Below, piece after piece: positions 35,401-44,296 of a stretch of 64,000 nt of DNA; position 1 is the first letter of the stretch; each line of letters starts with the position of its first letter. The position numbers were made by a program, and so were the translations under genes. The notes under the pieces are model-generated. The model was given only the letters and a program-made list of their open reading frames with translations, searched no databases and was not told the origin of the DNA. The stretch is from Solibacillus sp. FSL R7-0682 (GTDB taxonomy: Bacteria; Bacillota; Bacilli; Bacillales_A; Planococcaceae): assembly GCF_038005985.1 (NCBI RefSeq), contig NZ_JBBOUI010000001.1, forward strand, positions 825,501-889,500, read 5' to 3'.

Positions 35401-35435
35401 GGGAGGTGAATCCCTCGTCTTGAGGGAAGTAATTG
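35401..35435 (+). promoter_or_regulatory. Hairpin-bridged ribosome binding site, copy 1
   Basis: GGGAGG (35401-35406) is 26 bases before the TTG start, too far for normal initiation. Between them is a 6-bp hairpin TCCCTC-GTCTT-GAGGGA (35411-35427). If it folds, the effective spacing is 9 bases. GAGGGA in the 3' arm could itself act as a ribosome site, 5 bases before TTG, when unfolded. The same arrangement precedes the next gene. Confidence 0.7.
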
Positions 35436-36761
35436 GACATAAACACCATTATAAACATCATTTTATTAATCATCTTTTTAGGTTTGACGGCATTCTTCGT
35501 TGCATCCGAGTTCGCTGTAGTAAAGATTCGTATGTCACGCATTGATCAATTAATTGCACAAGGAAATAAAAAGGCAATTGTTGCAAAGAAAGTGGCAAGT
35601 GACCTTGACTATTACTTATCGGCCTGTCAGCTAGGTATTACAATTACAGCGATTGGTCTTGGTGCATTTACTAAGCCTTACGTAAAGCAATTAATGTATC
35701 CAATATTTGATTGGTTAAATGTTTCGGATGTAATCGCATCAGCAGCATCCTATATAATCGCTTTAGCAATTGTAAGTTATTTACACGTAGTAATTGGTGA
35801 AATGGCTCCAAAAACGTTAGCAATTCAGTTTTCTGAAAAAGTAACGTTAATGCTTGCAGGACCACTTTATTGGTTCGGTAAGATTATGTATCCATTTATC
35901 CAAGCTTTAAACGGAACGTCGCGTTTTTTATTACGTTCGTTTGGAGTAAAGTCGGCAAGCGAACAACAAGCTTATTCAGAAGAAGAATTAAAAATTATTA
36001 TGGCACAAAGTTTCCAAGGTGGGGCTATTGATCAGCAGGAATTAAAATATTTGGAAAATGTATTTGCTTTCGATGAGCGTGTGGCAAAAGATATTATGGT
36101 GCCACGTACAGATTTAGTAACAATCGATAAAGATATGAGTGCACAAGAAATTATTCAAATTTTAGACGAGCACAATTATACGCGTTACCCGGTCGTAGAA
36201 AATAATGATAAAGACCGTATTATTGGTGTTGTAAATGCGAATAAATTACTAAGTCATATCGTTTCGAAGCGAGATATTAAACTAGAAGAACATGTGCGTA
36301 GTGTCCCATTTGTACTCGGAGTGACAAGTATTCAAGATGCTTTATTAAAAATGCAACAGGCTAGAGTACACATGACAGTCGTTATTGATGAATACGGGGG
36401 TACATCAGGTGTCTTAACGATGGAAGACGTTTTAGAAGAGCTAGTTGGTGAAATCCGTGATGAATTTGATGACGATGAAGTGGATGAAATTCGTAAATCA
36501 GGTGACAATGAATACACAATTAGTGGCCGTGTATTATTAGTAGAACTTGAAGATCGATTTGGCCTAGAATTTGAAGACAGCGAAGACATCGATACAATCG
36601 CTGGATGGATTCAGCATATGAATATCGATTCGATTAAAAACGGAGAAGATGTAAAAATGGGTGACGAAATAAAACATGAAAACCATTCATGGATAATTAC
36701 TGATATGGATAATCATCAAATTAAAGAAGTAATTTTCAAGCAATATAAGTTTGAACAATAA
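35433..36761 (+). CDS. CNNM/CorC-type 'hemolysin family' transporter with CBS pair
   Basis: 442 residues: CNNM/DUF21 membrane domain at about 1-195 with three or four helices and SRIDQLIAQGNKKAIVAKKV near 34, a CBS pair at about 215-335 (VPRTDLVTIDK, HMTVVIDEYGGTSGVL), and a C-terminal CorC_HlyC domain at about 350-440. Family members such as Staphylococcus MpfA and Bacillus YhdP are linked to Mg2+ efflux/homeostasis; the hemolysin name is historical. The start is TTG 35433, preceded by a hairpin-bridged ribosome site shared with the paralogue 66 bp downstream. Confidence 0.9.
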   Translation: MDINTIINIILLIIFLGLTAFFVASEFAVVKIRMSRIDQLIAQGNKKAIVAKKVASDLDYYLSACQLGITITAIGLGAFTKPYVKQLMYPIFDWLNVSDVIASAASYIIALAIVSYLHVVIGEMAPKTLAIQFSEKVTLMLAGPLYWFGKIMYPFIQALNGTSRFLLRSFGVKSASEQQAYSEEELKIIMAQSFQGGAIDQQELKYLENVFAFDERVAKDIMVPRTDLVTIDKDMSAQEIIQILDEHNYTRYPVVENNDKDRIIGVVNANKLLSHIVSKRDIKLEEHVRSVPFVLGVTSIQDALLKMQQARVHMTVVIDEYGGTSGVLTMEDVLEELVGEIRDEFDDDEVDEIRKSGDNEYTISGRVLLVELEDRFGLEFEDSEDIDTIAGWIQHMNIDSIKNGEDVKMGDEIKHENHSWIITDMDNHQIKEVIFKQYKFEQ

Positions 36762-36794
36762 TACCGTATTGCTCGATATAAACGTAATCATCTT

Positions 36795-36830
36795 GGAGGT
36801 GAATCCCTCGTTTAATGAGGGAAATAATTG
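36795..36830 (+). promoter_or_regulatory. Hairpin-bridged ribosome binding site, copy 2
   Basis: GGAGG (36795-36799), TGAA, hairpin TCCCTC-GTTTAAT-GAGGGA (36804-36822), AATAA, then TTG 36828. Compared with copy 1 the stem and flanks are the same, the loop differs in length and sequence, and the effective spacing is again 9 bases. Confidence 0.7.
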
Positions 36831-37892
36831 GACAGTATAATTATCATAAATTTAATTTTAATCGCCGTGTTTATTTTGTTAACTGCCTTTTTCGTAGGTG
36901 CAGAGTTTGCTATTTTAAAAGTCAGGATGTCACGAATTGACCAACTCATTTCAGAAGGAAATAAAAAAGCGGTACTTGCAAAAAAAGTAACAAAGGAATT
37001 AGACTATTATTTATCGGCCTGTCAGTTAGGTATTACAATTACTGCGTTAATACTAGGGGCACTTGGTGAGCCGACAGTAGAAAAAATGTTAGCACCAGTG
37101 TTTGATTACTTTAATATTCCAGCTGCCGTTGCCACGGCGCTTTCTTATGTAATTGCTTTATCTATCGTAACATTCTTACATGTTGTTCTTGGGGAATTAA
37201 TGCCAAAAACGTTAGCAATTCAGTATGCTGAAAAAATGACACTATTATTAGCACCATCACTTTATTGGTTTGGTAAAATTGCAAGTCCATTCATTTCAGT
37301 ATTAAATGGTTCGGCACGTGTTTTATTAAAAATATTTGGTGTCAAGCCAGCAGGACATGACACAGTATACTCTGAGGAAGAGTTGAAATTAATTGTTACC
37401 CAAAGTTATGAGGGTGGCGAAATTAATAAAACAGAACTTGCTTATTTAGAAAATATATTTGCTTTCGATGAGCGGGAATTAAGTGATATTATGATTCCTC
37501 GTCATGAAATGATTACGCTAGAAAAAAATTATAACCTTGAGCAAATGCTACGAGTAATTGATGAATATGAATATACACGATATCCTATCATTGATCGCAG
37601 TAAGCAAACGGCTGCATTTATTGGTTTTATTAACTCAAAAGAAATGTTGACGGATATTGCAGCAGGTAGAGCATATGATGTAAACACTTTTATTCATGAT
37701 ATTCCACGCTATAAGAAGACAATTGCCATTAAAGAAGTGTTCTTAAAAATGCAACAAACACGTAAACATATGGCCATTGTCACAGATGAAAAAGGTGTAA
37801 CAGTTGGTTTAGTAACAATGGAGGATATTTTAACGGAAATTGTTGGAGAAATTCAAGACGAAGAAGACGGGGATGCGATTTATTCAACTTAA
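36828..37892 (+). CDS. CNNM/CorC-type paralogue lacking the C-terminal CorC_HlyC domain
   Basis: 354 residues. The membrane domain (about 1-195: MSRIDQLISEGNKKAVLAKKV near 33, SACQLGITITAL near 63) and CBS pair (about 210-335) align with the upstream gene, but the protein ends soon after EDILTEIVGEIQDEEDGDA. The CorC_HlyC regulatory domain of about 90 residues is absent. The stop is followed by a clean terminator, so this looks like a natural short form rather than a sequencing artefact. It arose by tandem duplication and may heterodimerise with the full-length partner (inference). Confidence 0.88.
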   Translation: MDSIIIINLILIAVFILLTAFFVGAEFAILKVRMSRIDQLISEGNKKAVLAKKVTKELDYYLSACQLGITITALILGALGEPTVEKMLAPVFDYFNIPAAVATALSYVIALSIVTFLHVVLGELMPKTLAIQYAEKMTLLLAPSLYWFGKIASPFISVLNGSARVLLKIFGVKPAGHDTVYSEEELKLIVTQSYEGGEINKTELAYLENIFAFDERELSDIMIPRHEMITLEKNYNLEQMLRVIDEYEYTRYPIIDRSKQTAAFIGFINSKEMLTDIAAGRAYDVNTFIHDIPRYKKTIAIKEVFLKMQQTRKHMAIVTDEKGVTVGLVTMEDILTEIVGEIQDEEDGDAIYST

Positions 37893-37923
37893 GTGAATAA
37901 ATTGTAAACGTTGGACTATACGT

Positions 37924-37963
37924 AAAAGCCAGCTACCATAGAAGAATTGGTAGCTGGCTTTTT
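37924..37963. terminator. Bidirectional terminator
   Basis: AAAAGCCAGCTACCA (37924-37938) pairs with TGGTAGCTGGCTTTT ending near 37962. It serves the CNNM pair and the convergent lipoprotein. Confidence 0.92.
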
Positions 37964-37971
37964 ATATTCAT

Positions 37972-38361
37972 TTAATCATACCAAATTTCAAATTGAATCT
38001 CTTCACCGTTTTCGAAAAGATGGATTGTGTCGTATGTTTTGTCTAGCTCTAATGCATACACAACATCTTCTATTTCATTTGGTGTGCCATCATCTTTCTG
38101 TGTAATCTGAATGTTTAAAAGGCTATCCTTTTGTTCTAGTTCAATCTGAATACTGCCTGTCGCGTTTAATAATAAATAGCTTGTTCCTGTCTCGCTATAA
38201 ATAAATGATGCAAACTTATCATCTTCTGTAAAGTCAACTAAGGATTGAACATCTTCATTCACATTTTCCTCTAGTTTGATTGTAGGACCTGCTGTTTCAT
38301 TACTATCATTACAAGCAGCTAGCATCATTGCTGTCACCGCGATTAATAACCATTTCTTCAT
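37972..38361 (-). CDS. Small uncharacterised lipoprotein
   Basis: About 129 residues: signal peptide MKKWLLIAVTAMMLAAC with lipobox LAAC, then an acidic extracellular domain of about 110 residues with a beta-rich pattern. ATG 38361 is chosen, since it starts a normal signal peptide and follows GGAAGGTGAT; the longer frame (to 38394) would add an unlikely leader. I do not recognise the family. Confidence 0.72.
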   Translation of the reverse strand: MKKWLLIAVTAMMLAACNDSNETAGPTIKLEENVNEDVQSLVDFTEDDKFASFIYSETGTSYLLLNATGSIQIELEQKDSLLNIQITQKDDGTPNEIEDVVYALELDKTYDTIHLFENGEEIQFEIWYD

Positions 38362-38421
38362 TCCTATCACCTTCCTACTCATAAAGTAACACAATCATTT
38401 ATACATATCGAATCGTATGGT

Positions 38422-39324
38422 TTAAAAGATGACCTTCACAAATCGATCCAACAATTTGTCGATTTCTTCTCTCTTTGGAATAAGCTCCATCCAATCCTCT
38501 GGAATATTCAACTCTTCATAATAAACCCCTGCAAGGCCGCCAGCGATTGCGCTGATTGTATCTGTATCATCTCCTAAGTGCACGGCATTAAAGATTGTCT
38601 CATAGTAGTTTTTACTATTCAGCAAACTCCAGTAGACTGCCTCTAATGTATGAACAACATAGCCGTTACTTTGTATATCATTGCGGGAGATGTTTTCAAT
38701 AGAAAAAATTCGTTCGAAATGCACTGCTTCATCTGGATAATCTTTAAGAATTTGAATTAATTGTTCATTTGCTTGCTTAATGCTTTCTTGAATTGATAAA
38801 CCATCCATTAAGGCATGGACAACATATGTATAATGTAAACAGCATAAAGTTGATCGAATATGTCCATGAGTCAACGTCGCATAGTCTTTTACATAGCGCT
38901 CTTCGATACTTCGTTTATAACTATAAAATGCAATTGGCAAAATGCGCATGAGCGCACCATTTCCATTGGTTTGTTCATCAGATTTTGCCTGCTCATAAAG
39001 CCCTTTTGTTTCCCAACGATTGAGCATTTCAGAAATTGTTAATCCCACATCAAATGAAGGCTCGTCATTATATGTCCAATAACCCCGGTATGCCCAATCA
39101 CAAAAGGCTCCCTTTAAGTCAGCCAACGAAGTATCCATAATTAAGTGCTCAATCGTTATAAGCGTCATCGCACTATCATCAGACCAAGTTCCTGCGGGTA
39201 CATCCCAACAACCATAACCGATCATATCATAGACTTTAAATGTGTCTCGTTCCATAAATTCCATTGGTACGCCATATGCATCGCCAATGATAAACCCCCA
39301 TAAGGCACGTTTTCGTTTGTTCAT
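38422..39324 (-). CDS. ADP-ribosylglycohydrolase (DraG-like) family protein
   Basis: 300 residues of the all-helical DraG/ARH fold. Metal-binding motifs: GTWSDDSAM near 45 and HLGDDTDTISAIAGGLAG near 250, with NGNGALMR near 120 and the N-terminal GFIIGDAYGVPMEF. These hold the two Mg2+ that cleave ADP-ribose from proteins or small molecules. GGGGTGGT precedes the ATG. It is monocistronic, with no partner ADP-ribosyltransferase seen nearby, so the target is unknown. Confidence 0.92.
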   Translation of the reverse strand: MNKRKRALWGFIIGDAYGVPMEFMERDTFKVYDMIGYGCWDVPAGTWSDDSAMTLITIEHLIMDTSLADLKGAFCDWAYRGYWTYNDEPSFDVGLTISEMLNRWETKGLYEQAKSDEQTNGNGALMRILPIAFYSYKRSIEERYVKDYATLTHGHIRSTLCCLHYTYVVHALMDGLSIQESIKQANEQLIQILKDYPDEAVHFERIFSIENISRNDIQSNGYVVHTLEAVYWSLLNSKNYYETIFNAVHLGDDTDTISAIAGGLAGVYYEELNIPEDWMELIPKREEIDKLLDRFVKVIF

Positions 39325-39534
39325 TTATAACCACCCCAAGTTATTACGTAGCTTGTGCGTTAAAACCCACTGATTAATATTTCTCTCTAGTTAGTAACAG
39401 TGTACCAAAAGCCAATTTACTATACGAATATTTTTCATGAAATATTAATCGCGTAGGAGATAAATTTTAGACTAACAATCAATGCTGTAGTGAAAAAAGC
39501 TGTAGTCATGCTAAGGTAAAGATGAGGTGATAAA

Positions 39535-39714
39535 ATGCAATGTGGAGCGAAATGTTTCATTGTTGAAGTGGAACAGGATGGTCTAACAAAACGTATTCCG
39601 GTTAAGGCTAGATCTCCGATATTAGCTAGAAAAACTGTAAGAATGCTGTTTGAAGATGCAGTGGAAATTGTGTTTGTTAAAGAAGATAGCGCGAATAAAA
39701 GTGATGAGGATTAA
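39535..39714 (+). CDS. Small uncharacterised protein (59 residues)
   Basis: A 59-codon gene: MQCGAKCFIVEVEQDGLTKR, then IPVKARSPILARKTVRMLF, ending in an acidic tail KEDSANKSDED. GAGGTGAT lies at proper distance before ATG 39535. The pattern of beta strand, turn, strand and helix suggests a small folded domain; two cysteines at 3 and 7 are notable. I do not recognise it. It sits between the ADP-ribosylglycohydrolase (divergent) and the esterase, possibly co-transcribed with the latter. Confidence 0.7.
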   Translation: MQCGAKCFIVEVEQDGLTKRIPVKARSPILARKTVRMLFEDAVEIVFVKEDSANKSDED

Positions 39715-39831
39715 AGCTGTTACCCATTTGGCGTTTTTCTATAACTTTAGGAGTTAATCAAAAAAGAATTATTAGATCAATTAGTAGATGCATATATTAA
39801 TGAGGATGAGTAAAGGGAGGGGTTCTCTATA

Positions 39832-40719
39832 ATGCGTAGCTGGCAAAGTGTTGTTTTTGAAAAGTTTTTACTATTAAGAGGATCAAAGAAAAAATTTATA
39901 GACTTAAAGTTGATGGAGGAATTTATTGCGAGTAAATATAGCGAAAAATCGTATGAATTAGATGCTAAATTTCAACGTGACCATCGAATAGTGAAATCTG
40001 AAATTGAAAATATGTCATACTATATCATTAATGAACAGCCAAATCCACATAAGGTTATTTATTATTTTCATGGTGGTGCGTATATTAATGAGCCCCTCAT
40101 ATTTCATTGGCGATACTTAGTTAAGCTCTCAGAAAAGACGAACTTTACAATTGTAGTCCCAATTTATCCGAAATTACCACGTTATACTCATGAAGATGCT
40201 TTTCAAGTATTGCATGCATTATTTATTAATCTCGTAATACGCTATGATGCCCCATTTATTTTTATGGGAGACTCAGCAGGTGGGGGATTGGCACTTGCTT
40301 TCGCTCAAGATGTAAAAATTCAAGGATTAAAGCAACCCGAACAAATCGTCCTACATTCTCCTTGGTTAGACGTGACGGGAGAACATCCAAAATACCAAGA
40401 ACTCCAGAAAATTGATCCTATGTTAGGGCTGCGCGGTGCACAGAAGTTAGGGAAGCTTTGGGCGAACAGTCAAGATGTAAAACATTATAAAGTTAGCCCA
40501 TTGCACGGAGAGTTAAAGGATATTGGTAGAATAACGATGTTTGTAGGAACTTCTGAGATGCTACTAGTCGATGCTCATATGCTTTTACAAAAGGCAAACG
40601 AACAGGAAGTCGAAATTTTATATTTTGAATATCCAAAAATGAATCACGTTTTCCCTGTATTTCCAATTCCTGAAGCTAAGCATGCAATGAATGTGCTCCT
40701 TCCCATACTAATGAAATGA
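39832..40719 (+). CDS. Alpha/beta-hydrolase, acetyl-esterase/lipase (HSL) type
   Basis: 295 residues. The oxyanion-hole motif is YFHGGAYINEP near 78 (HGGG family, with Ala in place of the third Gly), the nucleophile elbow GDSAGGGLALAF near 145, the acidic residue in the GTSEMLLVDAH region near 243 and the catalytic His in MNHVFPVFP near 272. It should hydrolyse short-chain esters. GGGAGGGG precedes ATG 39832. Convergent with a small membrane-protein gene, sharing a terminator. Confidence 0.9.
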   Translation: MRSWQSVVFEKFLLLRGSKKKFIDLKLMEEFIASKYSEKSYELDAKFQRDHRIVKSEIENMSYYIINEQPNPHKVIYYFHGGAYINEPLIFHWRYLVKLSEKTNFTIVVPIYPKLPRYTHEDAFQVLHALFINLVIRYDAPFIFMGDSAGGGLALAFAQDVKIQGLKQPEQIVLHSPWLDVTGEHPKYQELQKIDPMLGLRGAQKLGKLWANSQDVKHYKVSPLHGELKDIGRITMFVGTSEMLLVDAHMLLQKANEQEVEILYFEYPKMNHVFPVFPIPEAKHAMNVLLPILMK

Positions 40720-40720
40720 G

Positions 40721-40767
40721 AAAAGTACACGAATTGGCTATTAGATATAGCGGTTTCGTGTACTTTT
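40721..40767. terminator. Bidirectional terminator
   Basis: AAAAGTACACGAA (40721-40733) pairs perfectly with TTCGTGTACTTTT (40755-40767). Confidence 0.88.
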
Positions 40768-40770
40768 ACA

Positions 40771-40974
40771 TTAAAACTTATTTATTTTGTCTGCTTTGAT
40801 TTGTTTAAATAAGTTTATGATTAGCATAATAATACCAGCAGCGCAAAGTACCAAACTAATGAAAAATACTATGCTCCATGCCCAAAAACCCCAATCTACT
40901 GTTACAAACACTGAAAGTATGAGTAAAATAATCCCTATTAATAATAAGAGGTAGCCACGTTTCTGTAATTCCAA
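40771..40974 (-). CDS. Small two-helix membrane protein
   Basis: 67 residues: charged MELQKR, a hydrophobic helix at about 8-25, a WGFWAW turn, a second helix at about 33-55 and a basic tail KQIKADKINKF. The start is TTG 40974, with GGAGGAGGG close upstream. No family recognised. An 11-bp inverted repeat (41032-41075) lies about 60 bp upstream and may regulate it. Confidence 0.7.
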   Translation of the reverse strand: MELQKRGYLLLLIGIILLILSVFVTVDWGFWAWSIVFFISLVLCAAGIIMLIINLFKQIKADKINKF

Positions 40975-41031
40975 GGTTTTCCCTCCTCCGTTCCGAAAAT
41001 GTTCTTGATTAAAATAACATAAATCATGCTG

Positions 41032-41075
41032 GAAATACTATTAATAGGTTTACCGAAATAAAAAAATAGTATTTC
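41032..41075. repeat. Inverted repeat, 11-bp arms
   Basis: GAAATACTATT (41032-41042) and AATAGTATTTC (41065-41075) are perfect complements separated by 22 bases, between two divergently transcribed genes. It could be an operator or an RNA hairpin. There is no long T-run on either side. Confidence 0.5.
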
Positions 41076-41274
41076 TCCTTCGCAATCTATGTGATTTAAC
41101 AACTGGTATTATGGAAGATGTATTCGCCAATTTTAGTCTATTTGTTTGAATTTTAATCGTATATATTATAATTTATTGATTTTATAGAGAAATATGCGGG
41201 ACATTTAAAGTTCACATGAAATTTATATTCCTACTGTAAAGTATTACATGAAAAACTATTTGGGGGGATTTATT

Positions 41275-41679
41275 TTGGAAAATCAGCGTAAATGGGCAGT
41301 TCGTTTAATCCGTTTTGCGGCAATTTGTGGCTTTATAGGTGTATTTTTAGGGTCTAAAATGAGTGGGAATATGGACTATTCATTACGACCTATACATGCA
41401 CATCTTCTTTTAGTCGGTTGGTTATCGGTATTTGCATGGGGAATCTTTTACTATACAGTACCAGTTACTAAAGCAATTTTAGTGAAATGGCAAAGTCTAT
41501 TTGGAATGCTTGGTGCATTCGGGCTAACAACAGGTATGTGGCTATATAATTTAAATCCACTAAATATAAATGAAACAATCAATATGATTTACTTTATTGT
41601 TGGTGGTACTATTTTATTAATTGCGTTCGTTTTATTTATAGCTGTTACATTCTTTATTGATAAATCAAAAACAGTATAA
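41275..41679 (+). CDS. Small haem-copper-oxidase subunit I-like membrane protein
   Basis: About 134 residues with four membrane helices (about 10-30, 40-62, 72-92, 102-125). PIHAHLLLVGWLSVFAWGIF near 41 resembles helix II of haem-copper oxidase subunit I / NorB, where the His pair includes a haem ligand. Short proteins of this type occur in Bacilli, often annotated cytochrome-c oxidase, but lack the rest of the catalytic core. TTG 41275 is preferred over ATG 41248, since TGGGGGGA lies just before it and inside the longer frame. Function unknown. Confidence 0.75.
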   Translation: MENQRKWAVRLIRFAAICGFIGVFLGSKMSGNMDYSLRPIHAHLLLVGWLSVFAWGIFYYTVPVTKAILVKWQSLFGMLGAFGLTTGMWLYNLNPLNINETINMIYFIVGGTILLIAFVLFIAVTFFIDKSKTV

Positions 41680-41683
41680 AACT

Positions 41684-41727
41684 AAAACCTTAGCTCCACA
41701 CAATTTTGGTGTGAAAGCTAAGGTTTT
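41684..41727 (+). terminator. Terminator, two-part stem
   Basis: AAAACCTTAGCT pairs with AGCTAAGGTTTT, with an inner CACACA/TGTGTG-like stem, then a T-run. Confidence 0.85.
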
Positions 41728-41827
41728 TTAGTATTTAAAGGAAGCTATGTAAGAAAATATAGAGCCTTCGTCAAATGTGCGCTACAATTTAAATGGAAAA
41801 ATGACAACTAGAAATGAGGCATTACAT

Positions 41828-42751
41828 ATGGTTCAACAGCTCAATCAATTTATTCAGCGATGGATGCCAATATTAACACCGCTTAGTTTAGTTATCGGTG
41901 TTTTATTAGAAGGAATCGGAGGACATTTACTATTTTTAGTACCAATATTATTCGCTTGTATGACATTCATCAGTAGTCTTAGTTTAAAATTTCATGATAT
42001 TAAGGTATTTAAAGAGTATCCAAAAACAATTTTATTTGTAATCGCATTTTTACATATTTTAATGCCGTTATGGGCGTATTTTTTAGCAGAAATAATTTTT
42101 GATGATCGATTGTTGACAATTGGTTTTATATTATCCGTAGCTGTACCAACAGGTGTAACAAGTGTCATATGGGTGACATTAAGTAAAGGGAATTTGCCAC
42201 TATGCTTGGCAATTATATTAATCGACACGTTGTTAGCGCCATTATTAATGCCAATGACCATCCATCTTGTTGTAGGAGAAACCATTAAATTTGCAACGAC
42301 TTCTCTTATTGTAGATTTAATTTGGATGATTGTCTTACCTTCTGTATTAGGCATGGTAATGAATGAATGGATGAAAGGAAAGGTGGATGAACAATACGGA
42401 AAACAGCTTTCACTCGTATCAAAACTGTGTTTATTCAGCATCATTATGATAAATAGCAGTGCGATTGCTCCCTATGTGAAAAACATCAATGCTGAATTAG
42501 CTGGTGTGATTGGATTAGTTTTATTTTTAGCTGTTTCCGGTTATCTTTTTTCCTATATTTTAAGTCGCTTATTTTGGAAATCGAGCGCAGATCAGGCAAC
42601 CTTTATTTTTAATGGAGGCATGCGAAATATTGCGGTAGGTGTCGTAATTGCAACGACCTATTTCCCCTCAAAAGTTGCAATGCCGGTAGTATTTGGCATG
42701 CTGTTTCAACAAGTATTAGCTTCATTGTTTTTTAAAATAACTCGAATGTAA
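41828..42751 (+). CDS. Bile acid:sodium symporter (BASS) family protein
   Basis: About 307 residues with 9-10 membrane helices, covering the BASS fold. Typical features are the crossover segments SVAVPTGVTSVIWVTLSKGN near 105 and FIFNGGMRNIAVGVVI near 258, which in the family form the sodium/substrate site. Members transport organic acids such as pantoate, pyruvate or bile acids; the substrate here is open. ATG 41828 is chosen (GAGGC eight bases before). Earlier in-frame ATGs at 41777 and 41801 lack a ribosome site. Confidence 0.82.
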   Translation: MVQQLNQFIQRWMPILTPLSLVIGVLLEGIGGHLLFLVPILFACMTFISSLSLKFHDIKVFKEYPKTILFVIAFLHILMPLWAYFLAEIIFDDRLLTIGFILSVAVPTGVTSVIWVTLSKGNLPLCLAIILIDTLLAPLLMPMTIHLVVGETIKFATTSLIVDLIWMIVLPSVLGMVMNEWMKGKVDEQYGKQLSLVSKLCLFSIIMINSSAIAPYVKNINAELAGVIGLVLFLAVSGYLFSYILSRLFWKSSADQATFIFNGGMRNIAVGVVIATTYFPSKVAMPVVFGMLFQQVLASLFFKITRM

Positions 42752-43005
42752 CGAAACAATTATTCATTCATTGTACGTATATGATAAATTTTTGATAGAT
42801 TCTCTATTAATTATTAACAATTTTTTGTAGTCAAATTCGAAGAGAAATCTTGTGTACCAATAATTTATGTGGTAGGCGATTGAAATTTAGGTGTCCTCCT
42901 AGAAAATACAGTTGTGTTATTTAGTGATACAATGTACTATTGTGATATAACAAAAAACGAAAAAAGAAGTGTACTATTATAGCAACAAGAATGGCGGGGG
43001 AATTT

Positions 43006-44217
43006 ATGAAGAGCTTATTTGAAAAATGGAATAGCATTAATCTTGTTAATCGCATTATTGCCGGGATCATAATTGGTGTTGTTTTAGCATTAACAGTACC
43101 AGATGCGTTAAGTGGGGTTACAATATTAGGAACACTTTTTATCGCAGCATTAAAAGCAGTGGCACCTGTCCTAGTATTTGTTTTAGTCATTAATGCAATT
43201 GCTTCACATGTGAGTGGAAAAGCGACAAATATGAAAATGATTTTAGTTTTATATGCTATTGGGACGTTTTTAGCAGGTTTAGTTGCAGTTGTTGTAAGCT
43301 TTATTTTCCCAACAACATTAACATTAAAAACACAAGCACAAGATGTCGCACCACCAAGTGGTATTCTCGAAGTATTAGAGTCATTATTATTTAATATTGT
43401 ATCAAACCCGGTAAGTGCTATTATGGATGCGAATTATTTAGGTATCCTTGCATGGGCAGTTGTATTAGGAATCGCACTAAAGGTAGCAAGTGATACAACA
43501 AAATCGGTTATAGCTAACGTCTCTGATGCGGTGACAAAAATTGTACAATGGGTTATTAGCTTAGCACCATTCGGGATTATGGGAATTGTGTTTGAAGCAA
43601 TTTCAACAACAGGCTTATCTGCTTTAGCAGAATATGGACGATTAATTATTATATTAGTTGGGACAATGTTCTTTGTGGCATTAGTCGTTAACCCATTAAT
43701 CGTATTTGTAGTCGCCCGTCGTAATCCATATCCGCTCGTATTAACAGCGTTAAAAGAAAGTGGTATTACAGCATTCTTTACACGTAGTTCTGCAGCGAAC
43801 ATTCCAGTAAATATGGCGCTTGCAGAAAAACTGAAGCTAGATAAGGATACGTATGCTGTATCCATTCCACTAGGTGCAACGATTAACATGGCAGGTGCAG
43901 CAGTTACAATTTCCGTATTAACGATGGCAGCAGCTAATACATTAGGAATCGAAGTGGATTTCATTACAGCAGTTATTTTAATGGTGTTATCAGCAGTATC
44001 AGCAGCTGGTGCTTCTGGGGTTGCCGGAGGGTCATTATTATTAATTCCTCTTGCATGTAGCCTATTTGGAATTTCAGATGATATTGCCATGCAAGTAGTT
44101 GCTATTGGATTTATTATTGGAGTTATTCAAGATTCATGTGAGACAGCATTAAATTCATCTTCAGACATCGTATTCACAGCAGCGGCAGAATACGCCAAAG
44201 AACGAAAAGAAAATTAA
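43006..44217 (+). CDS. sstT: Serine/threonine:Na+ symporter SstT
   Basis: 403 residues, a glutamate-transporter (DAACS) fold with eight helices and two re-entrant loops. Seen: [20 protein letters not shown] near 262 (HP1 with the serine-rich tip), [17 protein letters not shown] near 290 (TM7 NMxG variant) and a C-terminal [20 protein letters not shown] near 373. These match SstT, which imports serine and threonine with sodium. ATG 43006 is taken, five bases after GGGGGAA. Monocistronic with a terminator. Confidence 0.92.
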   Translation: MKSLFEKWNSINLVNRIIAGIIIGVVLALTVPDALSGVTILGTLFIAALKAVAPVLVFVLVINAIASHVSGKATNMKMILVLYAIGTFLAGLVAVVVSFIFPTTLTLKTQAQDVAPPSGILEVLESLLFNIVSNPVSAIMDANYLGILAWAVVLGIALKVASDTTKSVIANVSDAVTKIVQWVISLAPFGIMGIVFEAISTTGLSALAEYGRLIIILVGTMFFVALVVNPLIVFVVARRNPYPLVLTALKESGITAFFTRSSAANIPVNMALAEKLKLDKDTYAVSIPLGATINMAGAAVTISVLTMAAANTLGIEVDFITAVILMVLSAVSAAGASGVAGGSLLLIPLACSLFGISDDIAMQVVAIGFIIGVIQDSCETALNSSSDIVFTAAAEYAKERKEN

Positions 44218-44250
44218 CTGGTAGGTGCTTAATTAAAGCATCACACATAT

Positions 44251-44288
44251 AAAAAGGCTTTATCGTATTATGCGATAAAGCCTTTTTT
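44251..44288. terminator. Bidirectional terminator
   Basis: AAAAAGGCTTTATCG (44251-44265) pairs with CGATAAAGCCTTTTT (44273-44287). Confidence 0.92.
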
Positions 44289-44296
44289 ATGGATAT

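Noticed and set aside
39751-39813. Open stretch ELIKKELLDQLVDAYINEDE upstream of the esterase
   Set aside because: No ATG, GTG or TTG in frame, with a stop just before it; too short to recognise as a decayed gene.
43434-44090. A 218-codon frame antisense to sstT
   Set aside because: It is a shadow of the Ala/Ile/Val-rich membrane protein, with no ribosome site.
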